From Pseudomonadota bacterium (lineage in GTDB: Bacteria > Pseudomonadota > Gammaproteobacteria > Steroidobacterales > Steroidobacteraceae), in contig JAFAEQ010000071.1 in assembly GCA_023423935.1 (NCBI GenBank), positions 1-12,628 on the forward strand: a stretch of 12,628 bases of DNA. The letters are read 5' to 3'. The position numbers and the translations under genes were made by a program. This document shows, piece after piece, positions 6,413 through 12,628 of this stretch (position 1 is its first letter; each line of letters begins with the position of its first letter). The notes below the pieces were generated by a model, which saw nothing but the letters and a program-made list of their open reading frames with translations, was not told the DNA's origin and ran no database searches.

Positions 6413-6762
6413 GGTTCACTCCTTTCGCGAATCGAAATAGGGTGCAGCAGAACGCAGGCATCTACCGCGGCGGTTCCGGTGAACGTCAATTCGGTGGGCG
6501 AATGACGGTTCGCTTCGATCCAAATCGATAACTGCGTCGCGGATCACGGCGACGACGACGCCGCGCTGACAAGATACGCAACTCCTGTGGTCGACCTTGG
6601 GACAGGGTCGGCCCGATGGGCACTCTGGCGCCGTCTGCATACACTTTGCGGCGATTCAGGTCACCCCTGAACATTGCGGGACAAAACGAAGCTGCAACGA
6701 ATGCAGCAGGAGATTGGGGGCAACACAAGTCGGTGCGTGCGCCGCGTTCGGAAATGGGTGCG
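6413..6762. other. divergent intergenic region between lipoprotein and usher-like gene
   Basis: 350 bp without a credible gene. The frame of the usher-like gene stays open back to an ATG at 6616, but that extension lacks a ribosome site and would bury the signal peptide. The only clear structure is a small dyad at 6655-6671. No sure promoter elements were recognised. Confidence 0.45.
6655..6671. promoter_or_regulatory. small dyad upstream of the usher-like gene
   Basis: TTCAGG (6655-6660) and CCTGAA (6666-6671) are perfect inverted arms around TCACC, about 90 bp before the proposed start. This could be an operator half-site pair or chance. There is no known regulator match. Confidence 0.25.
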
Positions 6763-8016
6763 ATGGTTCGTTCGATCAGGTTCGCAATTTACTCGGCAGC
6801 GTTCGTTCTCAGTGCATGCGCTTCGGGTCCGTCCGAGAAGGAAGTCGAGGTCGAAACCCATGCGTTGTCGATCGACTACTCGTCCTTCAATGCGCGACTG
6901 CTGAGCGATGTCAGCGCGGTGGATGCGACGTTCACCACGTCGCTGCGCCCAGGCGCCGAATCGTTCACCCGGCTCGAGTCGGGCTATACCTACAACATCG
7001 ACGATTCCTATCAGCTGCGCGTCGGCGACACCGTGAGTCAACCGGGAATGTGGGGCACGGCCGTGCGCTACGGCGGCATGCAGTATCGCAGCACCGCTGA
7101 AACGCGCGCCGATGTCATTACGGCTTCGGAGATCGCAAGTTCGGGACTCGCCGTGCTGCCGACTGTGGCCGATGCGCTCTTTGCCTCAACGGGTGATCCT
7201 CGTGTGTCCCTGTCGGATCAGAGTCTCTCGTTCGACAGGGCATTGAACACGGGCGGCCTGAGCATGCGCGATATGTACGGCCGTACTGCTGCCATCGAGG
7301 CGCCCATCGTCGCACCGACCCGTCTGGTCGAGTCGGGCTGCTCCGATGTCGCGATCGGCGCCGGCAAGATCCGGCGCGATTACGCGATCACGAGCAACGA
7401 ATACGGGCCTGCATTCGCGAACACTACGGTAGCCTGCGGCATATCTCGCGGATTCACGGTCGAAGGGCATGGCCAGTACGTGCAGGATGAGCTCACGGCG
7501 TTCGGCCTCGGTGTCGCCCGAAGAGTCGGCACGCTGGGTACGGCATCGCTGTCCTATGCCTCGAGCCGCGCAGAGGGCGGTTCGGGTTGGCTGGCAGGCA
7601 TCGGCTTCGAGCATCAGAACGAAATGTTCAATGTGGCCGTGCGCTCAAGAATACAGAGCCGCGAGTTTCGCGAGGTCGGCAGCGTGCTCACGCAGGATCC
7701 GATCATGCAAAGGAATCTTGCGAGCGTCGGCATGAATGTCATGGAATCCGGAAGCCTGTCAGTGGCGTATGCGACCCAGACGACGTGGGCCCGCGAACGC
7801 ATGAATGTCATTGCCCTCCAGCAGAGCATGAGCGTCGGTCGCGGGTCGCTTTCGATGAGTGCCGGTCATTCGCTCGCCGACACCATCGGCTCGTCGGTGT
7901 TCATTTCCTACAAGCTGCCGCTTGGTTTCGTTCGCGGCGCACCTTCCGCGGTACGCGAGTTCGATCCGGTGCTGTTCGAAAGCCAGTTCCGCGACGCCGA
8001 ATCTCTCAACCACTGA
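6763..8016 (+). CDS. truncated usher-like outer-membrane barrel protein with lipoprotein signal
   Basis: A 417-residue protein. Residues 1-19 form a lipoprotein signal with a perfect lipobox LSAC (Cys19). The body follows the order of fimbrial ushers: LDYSF-like early strands, FTRLESGYTYNIDD and LRVGDTVSQPGMWGTAVRYG (85-104, the usher LRLGDsiS...WGraVRfGG signature). Next comes a plug-like stretch (about 130-180, ending MRDMYGRTA). It continues with the usher order IRRDYAITSNEYGPAF, FTVEGHGQY and SVFISYKLPLGF. Typical ushers are about 800 residues; this lacks the N-terminal chaperone-binding domain, the second half of the barrel and the C-terminal domains. No chaperone or pilin gene is adjacent, so pilus export is unlikely. 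ATG 6763 is preferred because it gives a clean signal peptide; ATG 6754 is possible and the ribosome site is weak. The function is unknown. Confidence 0.7.
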   Translation: MVRSIRFAIYSAAFVLSACASGPSEKEVEVETHALSIDYSSFNARLLSDVSAVDATFTTSLRPGAESFTRLESGYTYNIDDSYQLRVGDTVSQPGMWGTAVRYGGMQYRSTAETRADVITASEIASSGLAVLPTVADALFASTGDPRVSLSDQSLSFDRALNTGGLSMRDMYGRTAAIEAPIVAPTRLVESGCSDVAIGAGKIRRDYAITSNEYGPAFANTTVACGISRGFTVEGHGQYVQDELTAFGLGVARRVGTLGTASLSYASSRAEGGSGWLAGIGFEHQNEMFNVAVRSRIQSREFREVGSVLTQDPIMQRNLASVGMNVMESGSLSVAYATQTTWARERMNVIALQQSMSVGRGSLSMSAGHSLADTIGSSVFISYKLPLGFVRGAPSAVREFDPVLFESQFRDAESLNH

Positions 8017-8091
8017 TCGGGCAAAGAATCCTGCCGATGCCGTCGCGTGCATCGGCACTGCGTGCGGCACAATCGCGTTCATGAGGATGCG

Positions 8092-8682
8092 ATGAAGCAG
8101 CGTGATCTATTTCCGACTGTCCTGCCGCCCGACGCTCCGGCTGGCTTGCGCTATCGCGCCGAGGTCGTCTCGCCCGACGAGGAACGCGAATTGCTCGCGA
8201 TCATCGCGACGCTTCCGTTCAAACATTCGCAGTACCGGCAGTACACCGCCCGGCGCCGCACGGTGAACTTTGGCGCCGGATACGATTTCCAGCATCTCAC
8301 CACGACCGCTGCGCCGCCGATCCCGCAGTTTCTCGCTCCGCTCGTAGAGCGTGCCGCGCGCTGGATCGAGGTGCGGCCCAAGGACTTCGTGCAGGCATTG
8401 ATCTCCGAGTACCAACCTGGAACGCCGCTTGGTTGGCATCGCGATGTGCCCGATTACGAAACCGTCGTGGCGATCTCATTGCTCTCAACGGCCCGCATCC
8501 GCTTCCGTCGCTATCCATGGAATCCGACGGAGAAGGGCGACATCTTCGCCATCGAACCCGAGCCGAGATCCGCTTACGTGCTCAGTGCGGACGCACGCTG
8601 GAAATGGCAGCACAGCGTGCCCGCGGTGAAGACGCTTCGGTATTCGATCACGCTGCGTACGGCGAACAACAAGAGCACATAG
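8092..8682 (+). CDS. alkB: AlkB-type 2-oxoglutarate/Fe(II) dioxygenase
   Basis: A 196-residue cytosolic protein. The iron ligands HxD are His116/Asp118 in GWHRDVPDYE, with the distal His174 in WQHSVPAV. Arg183 and Arg189 in RYSITLR are six residues apart, as are the 2-oxoglutarate-binding Arg204/Arg210 of E. coli AlkB. Known AlkB proteins oxidatively remove methyl groups from N1-methyladenine and N3-methylcytosine in DNA or RNA; this is inferred here because some short AlkB relatives have other substrates. The N-terminal nucleotide-recognition lid (about 40-70, FKHSQYRQYTARRRTVNFG) fits the nucleic-acid-acting type. The ATG at 8092 is used because GAGG lies just upstream; in-frame extension to 8047 looks untranslated. 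The gene begins 75 bp after the usher-like gene, so co-transcription is possible. Confidence 0.88.
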   Translation: MKQRDLFPTVLPPDAPAGLRYRAEVVSPDEERELLAIIATLPFKHSQYRQYTARRRTVNFGAGYDFQHLTTTAAPPIPQFLAPLVERAARWIEVRPKDFVQALISEYQPGTPLGWHRDVPDYETVVAISLLSTARIRFRRYPWNPTEKGDIFAIEPEPRSAYVLSADARWKWQHSVPAVKTLRYSITLRTANNKST

Positions 8683-9008
8683 AGCGGCCGCAAAGACCGC
8701 ATAAAAGAAGCGCGCGGATCTCACCTCGAGTACACAAGATCAGACAGCACGAAGAAGAAGTGGCGTGGACGGTGGGATACGCAGCAAGGATCTAAACTAA
8801 GAGACACATGCACCGATGCTGTGGCTGATTGCTCAGTGCTCTTCGAGTCCCTTTGTGCATCGTGTAGCTGCCTTACTCTAACTCCCTTTATTTGGCACTT
8901 ATTGAGTGGATCATCGATCGAGCGTCGTTCGCTGACATCCTCGTCAGATCAGGAACCGTTTTCGCCGAGCGGGAGTTGCCGTGAGGTCTTCTGCGAACAG
9001 GCGGATTC
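8683..9008. other. gene-poor stretch with possible decayed coding sequence
   Basis: About 325 bases with visibly lower GC than the flanking genes, especially 8780-8900. An open frame at 8821-9093 translates to a Ser/Cys-rich sequence unlike any protein. The frame of the downstream remnant, followed upstream, is open from 8868 to a stop at 8982-8984 and then from 8985 onward, which may reflect decay of an earlier gene. No tRNA or clear promoter was seen. A weak hairpin follows alkB at about 8685. Confidence 0.4.
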
Positions 9009-9176
9009 ATGCTTGCTGTCATTCTTCAACCGCTGCGGCGCGCGAGCGATCGGCTCGAACAGGTTTCCCAGCGCACCGATCACGATGGGCTGAATCGCAT
9101 GATCTCGCGGCGCGTGCCGTTACATCGCTGGCGTGAGGCGCTCGAACGTCAATCGGGCGACATCGAGGAGCCCTGA
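9009..9176 (+). pseudogene. remnant resembling the C-terminus of a Zn-dependent glucose dehydrogenase
   Basis: The frame from ATG 9009 encodes 55 residues ending LNRMISRRVPLHRWREALER and then a short GDIEEP tail. This matches my recollection of the C-terminal end of medium-chain, zinc-dependent glucose 1-dehydrogenases (WLERLITRRVP...WREALERRPDDVKVV). The Rossmann fold and zinc ligands are absent, and a stop (8982-8984) closes the frame upstream, so most of the gene is missing. The stop lies 2 nt before the GH15 start, and the GH15 ribosome site (GAGGAG) is inside this frame. This suggests an ancestral glucose-dehydrogenase/GH15 operon. It could alternatively be a small translated leader. Confidence 0.5.
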
Positions 9177-9178
9177 CG

Positions 9179-10981
9179 ATGGCGCGAATCGAAGACTATG
9201 CATTGATCGGCGATTGCGAGAGTGCGGCGCTCGTGAGTCGCGAGGGCTCCATCGACTGGCTGTGCTGGCCGCGATTCGACAGCGATGCGTGTTTTGCGGC
9301 GTTGCTGGGAAAGCCCGAGAACGGCTGCTGGCGATTGCATCCTGTCGATGAAGTGCGCGAGCGACGACGCACGTATCGCGAGGACACGATGATCCTCGAG
9401 ACCTGGGTGCGCACGGATCATGGTGCCGTGCGCATTCTCGATTTCATGCCGCCGCACGAGTCGAACTCGGACATCGTGCGTCTCGTCATTGGCGAGGAAG
9501 GGGTCGTGCGCATGCATACCGATCTCACGTTGCGGTTCGACTACGGCGAGACCGTGCCGTGGGTGACTCGCACCGGCGAGGATGAATGGACGGCGATTGC
9601 CGGGCCGCACATGACGGTGCTGCATACGACAGCGCCGATGCATGGTGAGAACATGCACTCGGTCGCCGAGTTCGATGTGCGCGCAGGCGAGACGGTGCCG
9701 TTCACGCTCACTTACGCAGCCTCGCACCTTCCGCCGCCAGCGCGCATCGATGTGAATGAGGCGCTCAGCGCGACGGAAACGTACTGGCGGGGCTGGGCGA
9801 GCCGCTGCGAATATCGCGGGCCGCATCGCGACATCGTCATGCGCTCGTTGCTGACGCTGCGCGCACTGATCTACACGCCGACGGGCGGAATCGTCGCGGC
9901 GCCGACGACCTCGCTCCCCGAGCAACTCGGCGGCACGCGCAACTGGGACTATCGGTTCTGCTGGCTGCGCGATGCGACGCTCACGCTGCTTGCACTGATG
10001 AACAGCGGCTATTCGACCGAAGCCGCCGCCTGGCGCGACTGGCTGGTGCGTGCGGTGGCCGGAAGTCCCGGGCAGATGCAGATCATGTATGGCGTCGCAG
10101 GTGAGCGTCGCTTGACCGAGCTCGAGTTGCCATGGCTCGAGGGCTATGAAGGTTCGAAGCCGGTACGCATCGGCAACGGTGCGCATGAGCAACTGCAACT
10201 CGACGTCTACGGCGAAGTCATGGACGCGCTTCATCAATCGCGACAAGGCGGCCTGCATTGCGATCTGGCCGCATGGGCAGTGCAACGCAAGCTCCTCGAG
10301 CACGTGGAAGCGATCTGGCGCGAACCCGACTGTGGAATGTGGGAGATCCGCAGCGCTCCCCGACATTTCACGTTCTCGAAGATCATGGCCTGGGTCGCAT
10401 TCGATCGTGCATTGAAAAGTGCCGAGCGATTCCATCTGCCGGGAGAGATCGATCATTGGCGATCGATGCGCGAGGAGATTCGTCGCGATGTGCTGACTCA
10501 TGGCTTCGATACCACACGCAATACGTTCACGCAGTCGTATGGGTCGAAGACGCTCGATGCGAGTCTGCTCTTGATTCCCTCGCTGGGCTTTCTGCCTGCG
10601 GGCGATCCCCGCGTGCAGGGTACGATTGCGGCGATCGAGCGAGAGCTTTTGCGCGACGGGTTCGTGTTGCGCTACGACACCGAGAAGTCCGACGATGGAT
10701 TGCCAGCGGGCGAGGGTGCGTTTCTGGCCTGTAGCTTCTGGCTCGCAGATGCCTACACGATGTGCGGGCGGATGCAGGAAGCAAAGGCATTGTTCGAACG
10801 GCTCGTCGGGTTGTGCAGCGATCTCGGTCTGCTCGCTGAGGAATACGACATCCATGCCAGGCGACAGGTTGGCAATTTTCCGCAGGCGTTCTCGCATGTG
10901 GCGCTGTTGAACACTGCGTACAACCTCGCCAGAAGCCAGAAGCCCGCCGAGCAGCGGTCGGAGCGGGCGGTGCCAGCGTAA
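9179..10981 (+). CDS. glycoside hydrolase family 15 protein (glucoamylase/trehalase-like)
   Basis: A 600-residue cytosolic enzyme without a signal peptide. The N-terminal beta-sandwich (about 1-200) starts with IEDYALIGDCESAALVSREG and SIDWLCWPRFD, typical of bacterial GH15 proteins. The (alpha/alpha)6 barrel follows, with RNWDYRFCWLRDA (254-266), GMWEIRS with the likely general acid Glu389, HFTFSKIMAWVAFDRA (396-411) and LLAEEYD, in which Glu554 or Glu555 is the likely general base, then NFPQAFSH. Family members are inverting alpha-glucosidases acting on starch oligosaccharides, or trehalases in the mycobacterial type; which applies is not resolved. The length is normal. The start is supported by GAGGAG upstream. 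It follows the glucose-dehydrogenase-like remnant by 2 nt, consistent with glucose release feeding oxidation in an ancestral operon. Confidence 0.92.
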   Translation: MARIEDYALIGDCESAALVSREGSIDWLCWPRFDSDACFAALLGKPENGCWRLHPVDEVRERRRTYREDTMILETWVRTDHGAVRILDFMPPHESNSDIVRLVIGEEGVVRMHTDLTLRFDYGETVPWVTRTGEDEWTAIAGPHMTVLHTTAPMHGENMHSVAEFDVRAGETVPFTLTYAASHLPPPARIDVNEALSATETYWRGWASRCEYRGPHRDIVMRSLLTLRALIYTPTGGIVAAPTTSLPEQLGGTRNWDYRFCWLRDATLTLLALMNSGYSTEAAAWRDWLVRAVAGSPGQMQIMYGVAGERRLTELELPWLEGYEGSKPVRIGNGAHEQLQLDVYGEVMDALHQSRQGGLHCDLAAWAVQRKLLEHVEAIWREPDCGMWEIRSAPRHFTFSKIMAWVAFDRALKSAERFHLPGEIDHWRSMREEIRRDVLTHGFDTTRNTFTQSYGSKTLDASLLLIPSLGFLPAGDPRVQGTIAAIERELLRDGFVLRYDTEKSDDGLPAGEGAFLACSFWLADAYTMCGRMQEAKALFERLVGLCSDLGLLAEEYDIHARRQVGNFPQAFSHVALLNTAYNLARSQKPAEQRSERAVPA

Positions 10982-11169
10982 GCGGACATTCCTGATTCAG
11001 AACTTCGCAGAAAGAGCACACAGTCCGTGATGAGCGGAGAGTCTGCGTTTGAGTAATTGAATGAGCGACGCACTTCGCAATGAGTGACCGCCGCAGGGGC
11101 AAGCCGGGAACATTTACAGGCCATCCGAGTAGTAGTTCTAAGGCCGGGTGGCATCAAGAGGTCGGACAT
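10982..11169. promoter_or_regulatory. promoter region of the HPF-like/DUF2934 pair
   Basis: 188 bp between the GH15 stop and the HPF-like start. The frame of the HPF-like gene is open back to 11080, but that extension (RRRGKPGTFTGHPSSSS) does not resemble the family. GGGAAC at 11106-11111 resembles an ECF-type -35 box without a clear -10. AAGAGG sits about 10 bases before the chosen ATG. Confidence 0.35.
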
Positions 11170-11481
11170 ATGCAGGTTCAGGTGAATCACGACAATCACT
11201 TGCGAATTGCCGAGGAAACTTCGGCGCGGCTCTCACAAGCTGTTGAGGATTCGCTGGCGCAATTCGCCGACCGCATCACGCGCGTGGAAATGCATCTCGG
11301 AGACGTGAACGCCGACAAGGGTGGCCCCGATAAACGCTGCATGCTGGAAGTCCGGATGGGCAACCTGAAGCCGGTCGCCGTCACCCACCATGCCGAGACC
11401 TTGTACCTGGCCATCGACGGTGCGCTCGAGAAGATGGAGCACGCGCTCAGCCACACGATCGGCAAGCTCGAAACGCACTGA
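11170..11481 (+). CDS. HPF/RaiA-like ribosome hibernation protein (short form)
   Basis: A 103-residue protein of the S30AE (sigma-54 modulation/HPF) fold. Features are AEETSARLSQAVEDSLAQFA as the first helix, then ITRVEMHLGDVNADKGG, DKRCMLEVRM (54-63) and a second helix AIDGALEKMEHALSHTIGKL (81-100). Known members bind the 30S subunit at the mRNA/tRNA site and idle ribosomes in starvation or stress. It lacks the C-terminal dimerisation domain of long HPFs, so it would act as a short HPF or RaiA. The ATG at 11170 is chosen because the family begins near this point. It is followed after 23 nt by the DUF2934 gene, with which it probably forms an operon. The specific subtype is not decided, so no symbol is given. 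Confidence 0.82.
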   Translation: MQVQVNHDNHLRIAEETSARLSQAVEDSLAQFADRITRVEMHLGDVNADKGGPDKRCMLEVRMGNLKPVAVTHHAETLYLAIDGALEKMEHALSHTIGKLETH

Positions 11482-11504
11482 CGATTCAGCGTCGAGGAGT
11501 GGCT

Positions 11505-11825
11505 ATGTCTATCCGCGACGGAGGCCGATCCGAGCCGGCCTCGGGATTTAAAGGCAGCCGGAAAACCGGCGCCAAACAGCGGCCCGCCCATGCGGAGGAG
11601 CTCTCGCCCGAGACGCTGCTGCCCGATGTGGTCGAAACGGACCTGGAAGAAACGCAGCTGGACGACGAAGGTCGTCATGATCGTATCGCCCAGCGTGCAC
11701 TCGAGCTGGCGCGCGAGCGCGGTTTCGAGCCGGGTCATGAACTCGACGACTGGCTGCAGGCGGAGCGCGAGATTATCGCGATCGAAGGTCCGCAGGTCCG
11801 TCCCGAGAATCAGTTCACGGGCTAA
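11505..11825 (+). CDS. DUF2934 protein
   Basis: A 106-residue, charged, soluble protein. The N-terminal ~55 residues are low-complexity and probably disordered. Residues 58-91 (RHDRIAQRALELARERGF, then DDWLQAEREI) match the DUF2934 pattern IAxRAYxLAExRGxxxGxxxxDWLxAExEL. The biochemical function of this domain is not known; such proteins often neighbour stress genes. GAGGAG lies five bases before the ATG at 11505; a GTG two codons earlier (11499) overlaps the ribosome site and is less likely. It is 23 nt downstream of the HPF-like gene, in a probable operon. A dispersed repeat starts at the base after its stop. Confidence 0.82.
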   Translation: MSIRDGGRSEPASGFKGSRKTGAKQRPAHAEELSPETLLPDVVETDLEETQLDDEGRHDRIAQRALELARERGFEPGHELDDWLQAEREIIAIEGPQVRPENQFTG

Positions 11826-11863
11826 GAAAGCTCTGATATCGACCTCCCCTCACCTTCGCAAGT
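11826..11863 (+). repeat. stop-codon-abutting repeat, copy 2
   Basis: Starts with GAAAGCTCTGAT immediately after the DUF2934 stop (11823-11825) and ends with ACCTTCGCAAGT, matching 5971-6009. As at the first copy, a complementary TCAGAG follows (11875-11880). It lies between convergent genes. Confidence 0.75.
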
Positions 11864-11871
11864 GTTTAGCT

Positions 11872-11891
11872 GGTTCAGAGATTCCTGAGCC
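11872..11891. terminator. small hairpin between DUF2934 and the TonB receptor gene
   Basis: GGTTCAG (11872-11878) pairs with CTGAGCC (11885-11891), including one G-T pair, around the loop AGATTC. It is placed between convergent genes where terminators are expected. It is short and lacks a T-tract, so this is a weak call. Confidence 0.35.
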
Positions 11892-11931
11892 GCACGGAAG
11901 TCGGTCGAGCGCACGCGGACTGCAACTCTGG

Positions 11932-12588
11932 TCAACGGCTGGCGCGATAGTTCACCTCGAAGAAGACAGCCCGGTCCCGTCCCGGGAAGTAACGATAATT
12001 GCCAAAGGCGTAGTCGGCCCGATCGGCGTAATCGCGATCGGTGAGGTTGGTGATGCGCAACGCCGTCCCCCAGCTTTCGCTGACATCCCATCCCAATCGC
12101 AGGTTCAGCAGGTCGTGTCCTTCGTACTCGTGTGCGTTGACTGCATCGACGTAGTAGCGACCGACGCCAATCCACTCGAGCTCGCCGACGAAGGGTTCGA
12201 ATGGGCGCCAGGTGATGCGTGCGGTATTCACGTGACGAGGTGCCGTGTCGATGTCGCGGCCGGAGACGATGGTTTCACCCTGTTCGATCGAGCGGTTGAA
12301 CTCGTAGGTGTGCTTCGCGTAGGTGCCTGCGCCTGCGAACGTGAGGGATTCGGTGGGCGACCAGCTCAGTTCGTATTCGATGCCGCGATGGCGGGTCTTG
12401 CCGTCACTCACGTTGAAGGCGTTCGAGTCTCGGAAGATGACGTGATCCTTGTTCATCCAGAATCCCGCGACCGTGTAGTTCAACCCTGCGATCTGTCCAC
12501 GCATGCCGGCTTCGACGCTGTCGAGCTGCTCGGCCCGCAGCTCTGCAATCGTCTGCTGACGTTGCAGTCGATAGAGCTCGCTGGTGTC
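11932..12588 (-). CDS. TonB-dependent outer-membrane receptor, C-terminal part
   Basis: The last ~218 residues of a TonB-dependent receptor. The open frame begins at the window edge with ELYRLQRQQTIAELRAEQLD followed by SVEAGMRG, a typical late-barrel motif. Alternating amphipathic strands follow (LSWSPTESLTFAGAGTYA, HVNTARITWRPF, LLNLRLGWDVSESWGTALRI). TNLTDRDYADRADYA and YFPGRDRAVFFEVNY near the end are family hallmarks. The protein ends ASR after the last strand rather than on an aromatic residue. The plug, TonB box and ligand-specific regions are missing, so the substrate cannot be inferred. An internal ATG at 12504 is not the start. The frame is lost in the poly-G tract beyond 12588. Confidence 0.88.
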   Translation of the reverse strand, partial: DTSELYRLQRQQTIAELRAEQLDSVEAGMRGQIAGLNYTVAGFWMNKDHVIFRDSNAFNVSDGKTRHRGIEYELSWSPTESLTFAGAGTYAKHTYEFNRSIEQGETIVSGRDIDTAPRHVNTARITWRPFEPFVGELEWIGVGRYYVDAVNAHEYEGHDLLNLRLGWDVSESWGTALRITNLTDRDYADRADYAFGNYRYFPGRDRAVFFEVNYRASR

Positions 12589-12628
12589 GGGGGGGGGGGG
12601 GGGGGGGCGCGCGGGGCGGGGGGGGGGG
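12589..12628. other. poly-G low-complexity tract, probable contig-end artefact
   Basis: Nineteen consecutive Gs are followed by a CGCGCGGGGCGGGG-type tail to the end of the window. The tract interrupts a receptor gene that is otherwise cleanly open. Runs of G at read ends are a known two-colour sequencing artefact, so I treat this as unreliable sequence. Confidence 0.8.

Noticed and set aside
8685..8701. Terminator after alkB (GCGGCC/GACCGC)
   Set aside because: Short stem with a mismatch and no T-tract; too weak to list as a terminator.
8821..9093. 90-codon plus-strand frame between alkB and GH15
   Set aside because: Ser/Cys-rich, no ribosome site, no recognisable fold, and it overlaps the better-supported dehydrogenase-like tail in another frame.
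9149..10897. 582-codon minus-strand open frame antisense to GH15
   Set aside because: Same reason: GH15 motifs are intact on the plus strand, and the antisense product has shadow-type composition.

Overview
The window is GC-rich DNA, with coding bias throughout, from what is most likely a gammaproteobacterium of the Xanthomonadales/Nevskiales/Steroidobacter type. This is inferred from the gene families (TonB-dependent receptor, periplasmic GH3 glucosidase, E. coli-like AqpZ, usher-like barrel protein) and from REP-like intergenic hairpins beginning TGTGGG. No rRNA, tRNA, CRISPR array or phage module is visible.

Layout. (1) 1-127: the right end of an IS3-family insertion sequence, containing the OrfB C-terminus and a terminal inverted repeat. 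(2) 128-600: a gene-free stretch of stacked dispersed repeats (REP-like hairpins, CTCTGTG arrays, a CCCCGTGGAGAT hairpin block and a 9-bp tandem repeat). (3) 601-1524 (-): secreted alpha/beta hydrolase, divergent from aqpZ at 1820-2542 (+). (4) aqpZ converges on a secreted GH3 beta-glycosidase (2591-4969, -) across a perfect terminator hairpin. (5) The GH3 gene is divergent from a YghA-type SDR (5104-5970, +). The SDR converges on a small Gly/Pro-rich lipoprotein (6152-6412, -) across a repeat element and a long hairpin. (6) 6763-8016 (+): a short, lipoprotein-signal-bearing relative of chaperone-usher outer-membrane ushers, with no chaperone or pilin gene nearby. It is followed by an AlkB-type dioxygenase (8092-8682, +). 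(7) 9009-9176: a remnant resembling the C-terminus of a Zn-dependent glucose dehydrogenase, 2 nt ahead of a GH15 glucoamylase/trehalase-like enzyme (9179-10981, +). (8) A short HPF/RaiA-like ribosome-hibernation protein and a DUF2934 protein form a likely operon (11170-11825, +). (9) The C-terminal part of a TonB-dependent receptor (-) runs into a poly-G tract at 12589-12628 that looks like a sequencing or assembly artefact at a contig end.

How it fits together. Two themes can be inferred. One is sugar uptake and breakdown at the envelope (GH3, GH15, TonB receptor, glucose-dehydrogenase remnant). The other is stress and maintenance (YghA-type aldehyde reductase, HPF-like factor, DUF2934, AlkB repair, aquaporin). 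Most genes are single transcription units alternating in direction. The only clear short-spaced pairs are remnant-GH15 and HPF-DUF2934.

The two items most worth attention are the truncated orphan usher-like protein and a ~39-bp repeat. The repeat starts at the first base after the stop codons of two unrelated genes about 5.9 kb apart, each time between convergent genes. I did not find a clear multi-gene undescribed system.
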